DNA of 64,000 nucleotides, taken from NCBI RefSeq assembly GCF_902506105.1, contig NZ_LR733304.1:1532125-1596124 (forward strand). The letters run 5' to 3'. The notes below the pieces were generated by a model. It did no database searches. It saw nothing but the letters and a program-made list of their open reading frames with translations, and had not been told where the DNA came from. The position numbers and the translations under genes are program-made. The DNA is from Aeromicrobium sp. 9AM. GTDB taxonomy: Bacteria > Actinomycetota > Actinomycetes > Propionibacteriales > Nocardioidaceae. Positions 16,877 through 25,345 of the stretch are shown here, in pieces (position 1 is the stretch's first letter; every line of letters starts with the position of its first letter).

Positions 16877-17149
16877 CTACGGGCTCCAGTCCCAGACGAC
16901 GGCGCCGAACCAGGCCAGGCCGGCCCACAGCGCCAGGCCGACGACCGGCACGACAATCGTGAGCCGCGGGCGGGTGCGGGCCCACCGCGCGACGAGCCAC
17001 ACCTGCGGGACGAGCAGCGCGAACGCGATCACCACCCCCCACCACGGTGCGAACAGGCCGGTCGACACCGAGCACCACAGCACCATGAACAGCCCGACAA
17101 CCGCGATCCAGGGACCCGATCGATCGAGCTGAAGCCTGCGGCGACTCAC
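16877..17149 (-). CDS. Small three-pass membrane protein
   Basis: A 90-residue protein with hydrophobic segments at about residues 12-30, 33-50 and 58-80. The GTG start shares its bases with the TGA stop of the preceding gene (GTGA overlap), so it is translationally coupled to the 65-residue protein upstream. The family is not recognised. Confidence 0.6.
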   Translation of the reverse strand: MSRRRLQLDRSGPWIAVVGLFMVLWCSVSTGLFAPWWGVVIAFALLVPQVWLVARWARTRPRLTIVVPVVGLALWAGLAWFGAVVWDWSP

Positions 17150-17343
17150 TCCTTGGGCTGCTCGGCGTCGTCGTTCCAGTCGGGGTCGTTGTCCCAGTTC
17201 TTCGTACGCTCGGCGGCGATCTCGTAGGCGTGCGACGCCTCCTCGGCCGTGTCGTACGGCCCGAGGCGATCGGCCGCGCGACACCCTTCCTCGCCCTCGA
17301 CCGTGTTGTGCTTGGTGCAGTAGTAGAACTTGCCGTCGCTCAT
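17146..17343 (-). CDS. Small acidic conserved-looking protein
   Basis: A 65-residue protein beginning MSDGKFYYCTKHNTVEG with two cysteines (C9, C21) and an acidic C-terminus (NDDAEQPKE). The segment GPYDTAEEASHAYEIA looks like the repeat of a SPOR-like or small binding fold, but this is weak. It diverges from map and is coupled to the membrane protein downstream. Confidence 0.6.
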   Translation of the reverse strand: MSDGKFYYCTKHNTVEGEEGCRAADRLGPYDTAEEASHAYEIAAERTKNWDNDPDWNDDAEQPKE

Positions 17344-17415
17344 CTCGTTGCCTCCATGCTCATGTCCCCCATCCTGCCTCAACCCGTGTTCGCCTGCGTT
17401 CTCTAGACTCGGCGG

Positions 17416-18264
17416 GTGACTGTCCTGACTGCCGGCCGCCTGTCCCCCGAACGTGCCGTGCCGACGTCGATCGAGCGGCCGGAGTACGTCGGACAGATCG
17501 CGCCGCTGCCCTACCGCGGACCCTACGTGCGCGACGCCGAGACGATCGCGGCGATGCGGATCGCCGGACGGATCGCAGCGCAGGCGCTGGACGCCGTCGA
17601 GGCCGCGATCAGGCCCGGCGTCACGACCGACGAGCTCGACCGTGTCGGCCACGAGTTCCTCGTCGACAACGGCGCCTATCCGTCCACCCTGGGCTACCGC
17701 GGCTACCCGAAGTCGCTGTGCAGCAGCGTCAACGAGGTCATCTGCCACGGCATCCCCGACGACCGGCAGCTCGAGGACGGCGACATCGTCAACATCGACA
17801 TCACGGCGTTCATCGGTGGCGTGCACGGCGACACCAACAAGACGTATCTCGTCGGCGACGTCGACCAGGAGTCACGGCTGCTCGTCGAACGTACGCACGA
17901 GGCCACGATGCGGGCCATCCGCGCGGTCAAGCCGGGCCGCGAGATCAACGTGATCGGCCGGGTCATCGAGTCGTACGCCAAACGCTTCGGCTACGGCGTC
18001 GTGCGCGACTTCACCGGGCACGGGGTCGGGCCGGCGTTCCACGACGGACTCGTGATCCCGCACTACGACGATCCGTCGTTCGACACCGTGATCGAGCAGG
18101 GCATGACGTTCACGATCGAGCCCATGCTGACCCTCGGGTCGGTCGAGTGGGACATGTGGGACGACGGCTGGACCGCGACGACGCAGGACAAGTCGCGCAC
18201 GGCTCAGTTCGAGCACACGTTGCTGGTGACCGCCGACGGCGCAGAGATCCTGACCCTGTCCTGA
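17416..18264 (+). CDS. map: Type I methionine aminopeptidase with N-terminal extension
   Basis: A 282-residue dinuclear metalloprotease that removes the initiator methionine from new proteins. Metal ligands are visible in order: [28 protein letters not shown] and QFEHTLL. The N-terminal extension of about 40 residues ([19 protein letters not shown]) is the ribosome-association type extension of the actinobacterial MapB group (Rv2861c-like). The start is a GTG at 17416. Confidence 0.93.
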   Translation: MTVLTAGRLSPERAVPTSIERPEYVGQIAPLPYRGPYVRDAETIAAMRIAGRIAAQALDAVEAAIRPGVTTDELDRVGHEFLVDNGAYPSTLGYRGYPKSLCSSVNEVICHGIPDDRQLEDGDIVNIDITAFIGGVHGDTNKTYLVGDVDQESRLLVERTHEATMRAIRAVKPGREINVIGRVIESYAKRFGYGVVRDFTGHGVGPAFHDGLVIPHYDDPSFDTVIEQGMTFTIEPMLTLGSVEWDMWDDGWTATTQDKSRTAQFEHTLLVTADGAEILTLS

Positions 18265-18268
18265 CGGG

Positions 18269-18454
18269 TCAGCGCAAGAAGGCCTTGACCAGGAACGCGA
18301 CCACGATGCCGATGGCGGCGCCGAGGATCGCTGCGGGCAGGAACAGGTCGTCCCCGGCGAAGAGACCGATCGCTCCGCCGACCAGGATCCCGAGCCCTGC
18401 GCCCACCGCGTACGTGTAGGTCGACGACGGCTCGGGCGGGTGGTGTTCGCTCAT
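18269..18454 (-). CDS. Small two-helix membrane protein
   Basis: A 61-residue protein with a hydrophilic N-terminus (MSEHHPPEPSST) and two Gly/Ala-rich membrane helices (about residues 15-30 and 37-58). The glycine-zipper-like spacing (GAGLGILVGGAIG) suggests helix packing. No function is known. It is convergent with map, 4 bp away. Confidence 0.55.
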   Translation of the reverse strand: MSEHHPPEPSSTYTYAVGAGLGILVGGAIGLFAGDDLFLPAAILGAAIGIVVAFLVKAFLR

Positions 18455-18520
18455 GGCCCGAAGCGTATCCCCCGGGCGCCGCCGGGTGTAACTGTTGGTG
18501 ACAGTCGGCGATCGTGTCGC

Positions 18521-19357
18521 TCAGGGGATCCAGTTGAACTCGTCGGGGTTGGGGCCGGTGCGCTCGTCCTTGTTGAGGGCCGTGATGAGTCCCATGTCGG
18601 CGGTGGAGAGCTCGAAGTCGAACAGCTCGAAGTTCTCCTCGACCCGGCTGCGCGTGACCGACTTGGGGAAGACGATGTCGCCGCGCTGGATGTGCCAGCG
18701 CAGGACGACCTGCGCCGGAGTGCGGTCGTGGTCCTTGGCGATGCCGGTGACGACCGGATCGTCCAGCACGAGGCCCTGCGCGATGGGCGACCAAGCCTCG
18801 GTCGCGATGCCGAGCTCGGTGTTGACCGCGCGGACGTCGTCGTTCGTCAGGTAGGGGTGCACCTCGATCTGGTTGACCGCGGGCACGATCTCGGTCTCCT
18901 GGACCAGTCGACGCAGGTGGTTGGCCTGGAAGTTGGAGACGCCGATCGACTTGGCCCGGCCGCTGCGATAGATCTCCTCCAGCGCCTGCCACGTCTCGAC
19001 GAAGTCGACGTCGATGCCCGGCAGCGGCCAGTGGATGAGGAACAGGTCGAGGTGGTCGAAGCCCAGCACCTCGAGGGACTCGTCGAACGCCGCGATGGCG
19101 TCGTCGTGGGCGTGGAAGCCGTTGTTGAGCTTGCTCGTGACGAACACCTCGGAGCGCTCGAGACCGGACTCACGCAGGGCCTCGCCGACGCCGCGCTCGT
19201 TGCCGTACATCTCCGCGGTGTCGATGTGGCGATAGCCGACCTCGAGGGCCGTCAGCGTCGCTCCCTTGGTGTCCTCGGGCGGGACCTGGTAGACCCCGAA
19301 GCCGAGCTGGGGAATCGAGACTCCGTTGTTGAGGGCGATGGTGGGCACAGTGCTCAT
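18521..19357 (-). CDS. Aldo/keto reductase
   Basis: A 278-residue NADPH-dependent TIM-barrel oxidoreductase. The catalytic tetrad can be read as Asp and Tyr in GYRHIDTAEMYGNE, Lys in TSKLNN and His in FLIHWP; the cofactor site is near FPKSVTRSRVEENF. It resembles the 2,5-diketo-gluconate reductase subgroup of actinobacteria. The ATG at 19357 is preceded by AGGAG with a 9-base spacer; the open frame further upstream is not coding. Confidence 0.9.
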   Translation of the reverse strand: MSTVPTIALNNGVSIPQLGFGVYQVPPEDTKGATLTALEVGYRHIDTAEMYGNERGVGEALRESGLERSEVFVTSKLNNGFHAHDDAIAAFDESLEVLGFDHLDLFLIHWPLPGIDVDFVETWQALEEIYRSGRAKSIGVSNFQANHLRRLVQETEIVPAVNQIEVHPYLTNDDVRAVNTELGIATEAWSPIAQGLVLDDPVVTGIAKDHDRTPAQVVLRWHIQRGDIVFPKSVTRSRVEENFELFDFELSTADMGLITALNKDERTGPNPDEFNWIP

Positions 19358-19525
19358 GAAGGAGAACTCCTGGGAAATCGTGGGCGTCTGATGCTTCCGG
19401 TGCAGCCGCTGCCGACGTACGCCGGCGGGGCATCTCCACCCTACGCGGCACGTGATGGCGACCACGCCTAACTTCCAGCCCCCGCGGTCGTTCTAGATGT
19501 GGGGACTCAGACGAGGAGGTCAACC

Positions 19526-19765
19526 ATGCATCGAGTGGTACTCAACATGCAGATGAGCAGCGACGATGCGTTCACCACCGTCTCCACCGCTCTGGGTGCC
19601 ATTCCGGACATCACGATCGACGCCCCGGGCTGGAACAACAACCGCCACCTCGTCGTCACGATCCAGACCGACGACCCCGACATCGTCGACATCGTCCGCG
19701 AGATCACGTGGCAGTTCGACGCCCTCGCGATCCAGCACTCGCTGCACCTCGCCGACGCCGGCTGA
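19526..19765 (+). CDS. Small uncharacterised protein, ferredoxin-like (ACT-type) pattern
   Basis: A 79-residue protein with a strong Shine-Dalgarno (GAGGAGG) before the ATG at 19526. It alternates predicted beta strands (HRVVLNMQM, RHLVVTIQT, ALAIQHSLHL) and two helices, a beta-alpha-beta pattern like small ferredoxin-fold domains. No family is recognised. Confidence 0.6.
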   Translation: MHRVVLNMQMSSDDAFTTVSTALGAIPDITIDAPGWNNNRHLVVTIQTDDPDIVDIVREITWQFDALAIQHSLHLADAG

Positions 19766-19771
19766 GCGCCC

Positions 19772-20266
19772 TCAGCGACGCTTGAGCACGACGAGCGTGA
19801 AGAGGTTGTCGGACGGATCGACGACGGCCTTGAGCCTGGCTCCGACCACGAACGCCTTCTTGTCGTGATCGTCCCGATAGAAGGCCTGGAACTCCGGCAC
19901 CTCGTCACCGCTGATCCGCAGCTGCAGGCGGGCCACGTCGTGCGACCCGTCGCCCGGATCGGTCACCTCGAGGTCGATGATCTCCGCGATCGCGTCGCGT
20001 CCGTCGCGCAGCAGGCGTTCGGTGTCGTCGCGCGCCAGGTTCGCCTCGTGCCACATCCAGGCCCCGAGCAGGCCCATGACGGCCACGAATCCGAGGATGG
20101 TCAACGAGGCACCCCACCACGGCTGCTGGACCTGGTCGAGGAGCAACATCGCCGGCCAGAACAGGATGAACAGCCAGCACGCGATGGCATTGAACCGGAA
20201 GAACAGCCGCGCGAACGGGCCCGCAATCGACGCCTGCTTCGGGGTCACGACTTCATCCGTGGACAT
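19772..20266 (-). CDS. Two-pass membrane protein, uncharacterised
   Basis: A 164-residue protein with two membrane helices (about residues 30-48 and 56-72, the second ending in WMWHEANLARDD) and a C-terminal soluble beta-rich domain (about 95-164) ending VVDPSDNLFTLVVLKRR. The pattern suggests an OB- or SH3-like cytosolic or periplasmic domain. The function is unknown. It lies immediately downstream of rnpB on the same strand. Confidence 0.65.
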   Translation of the reverse strand: MSTDEVVTPKQASIAGPFARLFFRFNAIACWLFILFWPAMLLLDQVQQPWWGASLTILGFVAVMGLLGAWMWHEANLARDDTERLLRDGRDAIAEIIDLEVTDPGDGSHDVARLQLRISGDEVPEFQAFYRDDHDKKAFVVGARLKAVVDPSDNLFTLVVLKRR

Positions 20267-20299
20267 GCTGTCAGGATATCCGGACGACGATGCCTGAGG

Positions 20300-20705
20300 G
20301 GCGAATGAGCCGGCCTGTAAGCCGGATCCTGTCGGGCCACCGAAGTGGCCCGGGCGACCATCCATCTGGGACGCCCATTGCTGGACGCCTCGTGCGACCT
20401 ACCCGCTGACATTGGACGAGCAGCCCGTCAGCGCAGACCTCACGTCACCGAAGCGACGTGATGTCCTCTTGGTCTTGCTCCCGGTGGGGTTTACCTAGCC
20501 GCCCCGGTCACCCGGAGCGCTGGTGAGCTCTTACCTCACCGTTTCACCCTTACCCGTTCCCCGAGGGGCCGTTGGCGGTTTGATTTCTGTGGCACTGTCC
20601 CGCACGTCGCCGTGGGTGGCCGTTAGCCACCACCGTCGCTCTGCGGAGTCCGGACTTTCCTCGACACCCGTTGAAGGGTGCCGCGGCCGCCCGGCCGACT
20701 CATTC
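20300..20705 (-). ncRNA. rnpB: RNase P RNA, bacterial type A
   Basis: Read on the minus strand, the region has the hallmark conserved blocks of bacterial RNase P RNA: GAGGAAAGTCCGGACTCC near the 5' end, the central GGGTGAAACGGTGAGGTAAGAGC, and the 3' ATCCGGCTTACAGGCCGG. The ends GAGTCGGCC and GGCCGGCTC pair as helix P1, setting boundaries to within a few bases. It processes tRNA 5' ends together with the RnpA protein. Short ORFs predicted over it are not genes. Confidence 0.95.
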
Positions 20706-20764
20706 GCGTCGTCCAGACTACCGCCCGTGACCGTGCCGTGGCGCCGTCCGCTAGGCTGGAGGCA

Positions 20765-20937
20765 CGAAAGGGAGTAGTCCCCAACGGCTGTGTCGACATA
20801 CTGACTCCACGAAACTGTGGGTTCCGGTGCAGCAGGCCACCGCAAGGTGGCGGACGAGACTTTCGACCGGAATTTGTCGATGACAATGCCTGGTCGAAGG
20901 CTTGTCATCCCGGCTCTTCGTCCAGGTGGACGAGGAG
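20765..20937 (+). promoter_or_regulatory. yybP-ykoY manganese riboswitch
   Basis: The leader of the Mn exporter gene has the conserved arms of the yybP-ykoY aptamer: CGAAAGGGAGTAG (from 20765) and GGACGAGACTTTCG (to 20865). CGAAAG at 20765-20770 pairs with CTTTCG at 20860-20865 as stem P1. Downstream, GATGACAA (20879-20886) pairs perfectly with TTGTCATC (20902-20909), and a small CGTCC/GGACG hairpin sits directly before the GAGGAG ribosome site. This suggests switching of termination or ribosome access. Mn2+ binding is expected to turn the gene on. Confidence 0.88.
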
Positions 20938-20945
20938 CTTCTTTC

Positions 20946-21497
20946 ATGTACGCGGTGTTGCTGAGTGCAGCGTTGGTGTTCATCGCCGAGCTGGGCGACA
21001 AGAGCCAGCTGATGTCGATGACGTTCGCGACCCGCTACCGCGCCCGGACGGTGATCCTCGGCGCAGGCATCGCGTGCACCCTCACCAACCTCGTCTCGGC
21101 GCTGGTCGGCAACGCGATCGGCGACGCGCTGCCGGAGCATGCCGTACGCATCGCGGGTGGCGTGCTGTTCCTCGTCTTCGCGGCACTGACGCTGCGCCAC
21201 CTGGCAGCCGGCGACGAGCCCAAGCCGCCGGCCACCGGTGGGGCTGCGGTCTTCGTCGTCGGTGTCGCGTTCGTGCTCTCGGAGCTGGGCGACAAGACGA
21301 TGCTCGCCACCATGACCCTGTCGACGCAATATCACTGGGTGCTGATCTGGATCGGCAGCACGATCGGCATGCTCGTCTCGATCGTGCTGGCGGTGTTCGT
21401 CGGCCGCGCGCTGCTGCAGGTCCTGCCGATCAAGGCCGTGCACCTGGTCTCGGCCCTGCTGTTCGCCGCCGTCGGCGTGTGGATGCTGGTCGGCTAG
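20946..21497 (+). CDS. GDT1/UPF0016-family manganese exporter
   Basis: A 183-residue six-helix membrane protein with two inverted repeats, each carrying the family signature E-x-G-D-K: ELGDKSQL near residue 18 and ELGDKTML near residue 115. These acidic residues line the cation path. Relatives (MneA, MnX, Gdt1) export Mn2+. The yybP-ykoY riboswitch directly upstream supports a manganese substrate and induction by excess Mn. A short soluble loop (residues 82-95) separates the halves. Confidence 0.9.
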   Translation: MYAVLLSAALVFIAELGDKSQLMSMTFATRYRARTVILGAGIACTLTNLVSALVGNAIGDALPEHAVRIAGGVLFLVFAALTLRHLAAGDEPKPPATGGAAVFVVGVAFVLSELGDKTMLATMTLSTQYHWVLIWIGSTIGMLVSIVLAVFVGRALLQVLPIKAVHLVSALLFAAVGVWMLVG

Positions 21498-21507
21498 CCT
21501 TCTCGCC

Positions 21508-22581
21508 GTGACGCATGACCTGGGTTCGCTGAGTGAAACCATCGCGTTCCTGGTCTCGATCATGGTGCTGGCGCAGGCGTGCGCCGACGAAGGCCTGTTC
21601 GACGTGCTGGGCAGTCACATGTCGCGCCTGGCGGCCGGCTCCAGCACGAGGTTGCTCGCGTGGAGCATCGGGCTCGCGGCAGCGGTGACCGCCGTGCTCA
21701 GCCTCGACGCGACAGTCGTCCTGCTGACGCCGATCCTGATCGCCGCCACGGGCGTCAGCCTGCATCGCTCCCATGCGTACGCCTCGGTGCGGATCGCCAA
21801 CTCGGGATCGGTGCTGCTGCCGGTCTCCAACCTGACCAACCTGCTGGTGTTCAGCGCCACCGGGTTGACCTTCGTCGGGTTCACCTGGGCGATGCTGCCG
21901 GTGTGGATCGTCGCGGTCGCCGCCGAGTACGCCGTGCTCCGCTGGTGGTTCCGGGCCGAGCTCCGCGAGACGTACGAGCCACCGACCGGTGAGCCGTACG
22001 CCATCCCGCTGTTTCCCGTCGCGATCGTCGTGGCGGTACTGCTGGCCATCGCGAGCGGCACCACGCCGTGGATCCCTGCCCTCGCCGGCGCGATCCTGCT
22101 CGGTGCGTACGCGCTGATCCGGCGCAACACCACGTGGAAGGACCTCCTCGAGGCGGCCAACCTGCCCATGGCCGCGTTCGTGCTGGTGTGGGCCCTTGCC
22201 GTGTCGTGGCTGGGCACGACCGACTTCGGCGACTGGTTCGGCGACGCGATGCCCAGCGGCACCGGGCTCGGCGCCCTGATCGTCATCGCGATGATCTCGA
22301 TGGTGGCGGCCAACGTCGTCAACAACCTGCCGGCGACCCTCCTGCTGCTGCCGGCTGCGACCGCGGTCGGCCCGGTGGCGATCCTCGCGCTGCTCATCGG
22401 CGTCAACGTCGGGGCCAACCTGACGATGATCGGCTCCCTGGCCAATCTGCTGTGGCGGCAGTCCGGCGGCAAGACGCTCTCTTCGGTGCGCGAGTTCCAC
22501 GTGCTGGGCTTCGCCACGACCCCACTGCTGGTCGTCGGGTGCACCGTCGTCCTGTGGGCGTGGACGTCCCTCATCTGGTGA
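21508..22581 (+). CDS. ArsB/NhaD-superfamily ion transporter
   Basis: A 357-residue membrane protein with about ten helices. Both halves carry the helical-hairpin motifs of the ion transporter superfamily: SNLTNLLVFSATG in the first half and NVVNNLPATLLLLPAA plus NVGANLTMIGSLANLL in the second. Substrate could be arsenite, Na+/H+ or an organic anion. No ars regulator lies nearby. It starts with GTG 11 bp after the Mn exporter, so it may share the riboswitch-controlled transcript and take part in metal or ion balance. Confidence 0.8.
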   Translation: MTHDLGSLSETIAFLVSIMVLAQACADEGLFDVLGSHMSRLAAGSSTRLLAWSIGLAAAVTAVLSLDATVVLLTPILIAATGVSLHRSHAYASVRIANSGSVLLPVSNLTNLLVFSATGLTFVGFTWAMLPVWIVAVAAEYAVLRWWFRAELRETYEPPTGEPYAIPLFPVAIVVAVLLAIASGTTPWIPALAGAILLGAYALIRRNTTWKDLLEAANLPMAAFVLVWALAVSWLGTTDFGDWFGDAMPSGTGLGALIVIAMISMVAANVVNNLPATLLLLPAATAVGPVAILALLIGVNVGANLTMIGSLANLLWRQSGGKTLSSVREFHVLGFATTPLLVVGCTVVLWAWTSLIW

Positions 22582-22606
22582 GGGTGCGTCCCGCTAGGGT
22601 CGGTCC

Positions 22607-23371
22607 GTGCTGATCCTGCTCCCGCCCTCCGAAGGCAAGACCCGTCCGGAGACCGGCGCACCGCTCGATCTCGAGAGCCTCTCGTTCGGCCGGCTCACAC
22701 CTGTCCGCGCCCAGCTGCTGCGGACGCTCGTCAAGCTGTGCAACGGCAACCCCAAGCGAGCCATGGACGTGCTCGGCCTCGGCACGACCCAGGCGGAGGC
22801 GATCGCGATCAACGCCGTGCTGCCCGAGGAGCCGACGGCACGAGCTGACGCGATCTACACCGGAGTGCTGTTCTCCGAGCTCGACCTGTCGAGCCTCGAT
22901 GCAGCCGCTCGCAAGCGCGCCGACGAGTCGCTCGCCATCGCCAGCGCGCTTTTCGGACTGCTCCGGCCCGACGACCTGATCCCCGCTTACCGGTTGTCGG
23001 GCAACGTCACGCTGCCCCGGCTGGGCACGGTGGCGGGCCGCTGGCGTACGCCGCTCCCCCGCGTCATGCACGAGCTGGCAGGCGACGGGTTGCTGATCGA
23101 CCTGCGCTCCGGGACGTACACCGCGCTCGGCAAGCCACCTGCGGACCTCGCGCCGCGCACTGCGACGATGCGCGTGCTCCACGAGCATCGAGGCGTACGC
23201 AAGGTCGTGAGCCACTTCAACAAGGCGACCAAGGGTCGCATCGTGCGAGGGTTGCTCGAGTCGGGCGCCGATCCACGTACGCTCGACGAGCTCCAGACGG
23301 TGCTGGCCGATCTCGGCTGGACCGTCGAGCGCGACGGCCAGCGCCTCGACATCGTCGTCGCCGAGATCTGA
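22607..23371 (+). CDS. yaaA: Peroxide stress protein YaaA (DUF328)
   Basis: A 254-residue protein with the family opening MLILLPPSEGKTRP, GVLFSELDLSSL, FGLLRPDDLIPAYRLSG and the C-terminal NKATKGRIVRGLL. YaaA lowers free iron and limits oxidative DNA damage during peroxide stress in E. coli and binds DNA through a helix-hairpin-helix-like element. The start is a GTG, 25 bp after the transporter gene, so it is possibly in the same transcript. Confidence 0.9.
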   Translation: MLILLPPSEGKTRPETGAPLDLESLSFGRLTPVRAQLLRTLVKLCNGNPKRAMDVLGLGTTQAEAIAINAVLPEEPTARADAIYTGVLFSELDLSSLDAAARKRADESLAIASALFGLLRPDDLIPAYRLSGNVTLPRLGTVAGRWRTPLPRVMHELAGDGLLIDLRSGTYTALGKPPADLAPRTATMRVLHEHRGVRKVVSHFNKATKGRIVRGLLESGADPRTLDELQTVLADLGWTVERDGQRLDIVVAEI

Positions 23372-23377
23372 CCGCTT

Positions 23378-23421
23378 GGTGGTTGAGGTGCGAAGCGGGC
23401 GGCCTCCGCACCTCAACCACC
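23378..23421. terminator. Hairpin terminator between convergent genes
   Basis: GGTGGTTGAGGTGCG (23378-23392) and CGCACCTCAACCACC (23407-23421) form a perfect 15-bp stem with a 14-base loop. It lies between the convergent yaaA and RNase H-phosphatase genes. There is no T-run, as is usual for GC-rich actinobacteria. The arm sequence resembles recurrent intergenic palindromes of this group, so it may also be a dispersed repeat. Confidence 0.75.
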
Positions 23422-23429
23422 TGGTGGGA

Positions 23430-24548
23430 CTACTCAGGGACGAGGTTGAAGTTGCGCATCGACGCCGCGCCGTCTGGGAACCACTGCAGCGTCGTGATCG
23501 ATGCGGGTGACAGCTCGATCTTGTAGATGATCCGCATCGGAGCGTCGAGGGCCCGGCGCACCAGCATCTTGATCGGCGTCACGTGACTCACCGCGACGAC
23601 GGTCCTGCCTGCGTACGCCTCGAGGATCCGGTCGGCAGCGGCCGACACCCGCTCGTAGACCTCGTCGAACGGCTCGCCACCGGGCGGCGCGACGGCAGTC
23701 GACGCGAGCCAGTTCTCGAGCTCACCCGGCCAGCGGTCCATGATGTCGGCGAAGGAGAAGCCATCCCACTCCCCGAATGCCGCTTCGGCGAGACCCGCCT
23801 CGAGGTCGACGTCGAGCCCCAGCTCGTTGGCGACGACTGCCGCCGTCTCCCGGGTCCGCTGCATCGGCGACGAGACGATCGCGTCGACGCCGCCCATTCG
23901 CTTGAGCCAGGCGGCGGCGCGTTGAGCCTGCTCGACACCTGTGGGCGTCAGTCCTGGGTCTGTTCCCCCGCTGCCGCAGAACAGCTTGCGCTCGGTCGAC
24001 GGCGTGACGCCGTGGCGGAGCAGGATGATCGTCGTCGGCTCGCCGGCCGCTCCCCCACGCCAGCCGAGCTGCGCGCTCTGCTTCGGGGGCGCGGACACCT
24101 GCCCCGCAGACCCGCCCACCTTGCCCGAACCTCCGGCCGCTTCATCGTCGAGCGCCGCATTGGCCAGCGCATCGGCGGCGGCATTCTGCTCCCGCGGAAC
24201 CCAGGTCCAGGTGACGCCACCGGGCGGCAGGAGCCGCTGCGCCTCGGCCGCGAGCGGCTTCATGCTGTCGTGCTTGATCTTCCATCGGCCGGCCATCTGC
24301 TCGATGACGAGCTTGGAGTCCATGCGCACCTCGACGTCGGTCGCGTCGGGCGCGTGCTCCCGTGCCATCCGGAGCCCGGCGATGAGGCCGGAGTACTCGG
24401 CGACGTTGTTGGTGCCGAAGCCGATCGTCTCACCGCGCTGCGCGATCACCTGCCCGGTGTCGGCGTCGCGAACCAGAGCACCGAACGACGAGGGCCCGGG
24501 GTTGCCCCGCGAGCCGCCGTCGGCCTCGATGATGATGCGAGCGGTCAC
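23430..24548 (-). CDS. Bifunctional RNase HI / histidine-phosphatase fusion
   Basis: A 372-residue two-domain protein. The N-terminal RNase HI domain (about 1-135) has the acidic catalytic residues in EADGGSRGNPG, NVAEYSGL and RMDSKLV and lacks a hybrid-binding domain. A linker of about 35 residues leads to a phosphoglycerate-mutase-like phosphatase (about 170-372) with LLRHGVTPS, SSPMQRTRETA, FGEWDG and VSHVTPIKML. The mycobacterial homologue Rv2228c has both RNase H and alpha-ribazole phosphatase (CobC-like) activity. The GTG start overlaps the stop of the zinc-ribbon gene (GTGA). Neighbour order matches Rv2228c-Rv2230c. Confidence 0.93.
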   Translation of the reverse strand: MTARIIIEADGGSRGNPGPSSFGALVRDADTGQVIAQRGETIGFGTNNVAEYSGLIAGLRMAREHAPDATDVEVRMDSKLVIEQMAGRWKIKHDSMKPLAAEAQRLLPPGGVTWTWVPREQNAAADALANAALDDEAAGGSGKVGGSAGQVSAPPKQSAQLGWRGGAAGEPTTIILLRHGVTPSTERKLFCGSGGTDPGLTPTGVEQAQRAAAWLKRMGGVDAIVSSPMQRTRETAAVVANELGLDVDLEAGLAEAAFGEWDGFSFADIMDRWPGELENWLASTAVAPPGGEPFDEVYERVSAAADRILEAYAGRTVVAVSHVTPIKMLVRRALDAPMRIIYKIELSPASITTLQWFPDGAASMRNFNLVPE

Positions 24549-25288
24549 AGCCCGGATTCGGCCGTACGTACGAGGATGCGGCCGCACTCGGGGCAGCGCA
24601 GGACCTCGTCCTCCGGTGCCGCGGCGATCTCGCGCAGGTCGGCGCCGTTGAGCTCGAGCCGGCACCCCTCGCACCGGCGCGCCCTCAGCGCCGCCGCGCC
24701 GAGGCCGCCGTACTGGGCGCGAACCTTGTCGTAGAGCGCGATGAGCTCGTCGGGCACGCCCTGCGCTGCCTGCGCCCGGTCGGCCTGCGCAGCGGCGGCC
24801 TGCTCGTCGAGCACGACGATCGCGGCGTCGCGTGCGGCGATCGCCTGCGTGAGGTCTTCGTTGACGGCGTTGAGGTCGCCCTGGAGCGCGGTCAGCTTGA
24901 TCTGCGCCTCTTCGAGCTTCTCCATGACCTCGAGCTCGTCGTCCTCGAGGGTCGAGATGCGCCGCTCGAGGGCGACGAGCTCGTGCTGGAGGCTCTCGAG
25001 ATCCTTGGGGTTGCTGATCGCGCCGGAGTTGAGGCGCTCCTCGTCGCGGCTGCGACGAGTCTTGACCTGCTCCACCTCGGCATCGGCCTTCTTCTGCGCG
25101 CGGCTGAGGTCGGACACCTCGGTGTCGGCCTCGATGCGGGCCCCGTCGAGCTCGTTCGCCTTGGCCTGCATGTCCTCGATCTGCGCGTGTTCCGGAAGGG
25201 AGTTCTTGCGGTGCTGGAGCTGCGCGAGGGCGGAGTCCTGGGCCTGCAGATCGAGCAGGGCGGACTGGGCGGTGGGGTCGGCTTTCAC
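24545..25288 (-). CDS. Coiled-coil zinc-ribbon protein, CdsZ/HP0958-like (Rv2229c)
   Basis: A 247-residue protein. Residues 5-175 are a long antiparallel coiled coil rich in Glu, Lys, Ala and Gln, and the C-terminus has a C4 zinc ribbon (CEGC...CPEC). It is the conserved C4-type zinc-ribbon family found next to RNase HI-phosphatase and Nif3 genes in actinobacteria; the family is thought to bind RNA or nucleic acids. The GTG at 25288 was chosen, and a more distant start at 25318 is possible. It is the middle gene of the three-gene run. Confidence 0.88.
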   Translation of the reverse strand: MKADPTAQSALLDLQAQDSALAQLQHRKNSLPEHAQIEDMQAKANELDGARIEADTEVSDLSRAQKKADAEVEQVKTRRSRDEERLNSGAISNPKDLESLQHELVALERRISTLEDDELEVMEKLEEAQIKLTALQGDLNAVNEDLTQAIAARDAAIVVLDEQAAAAQADRAQAAQGVPDELIALYDKVRAQYGGLGAAALRARRCEGCRLELNGADLREIAAAPEDEVLRCPECGRILVRTAESGL

Positions 25289-25345
25289 AAGGGCTACCGT
25301 ACCGGCTGGCCGATCCACCTCACGGCGCGCACAAGGGGTCCGCCC

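Noticed and set aside
20523..20777. Short ORFs over the RNase P RNA
   Set aside because: They overlap conserved structural elements of rnpB and have no ribosome sites.
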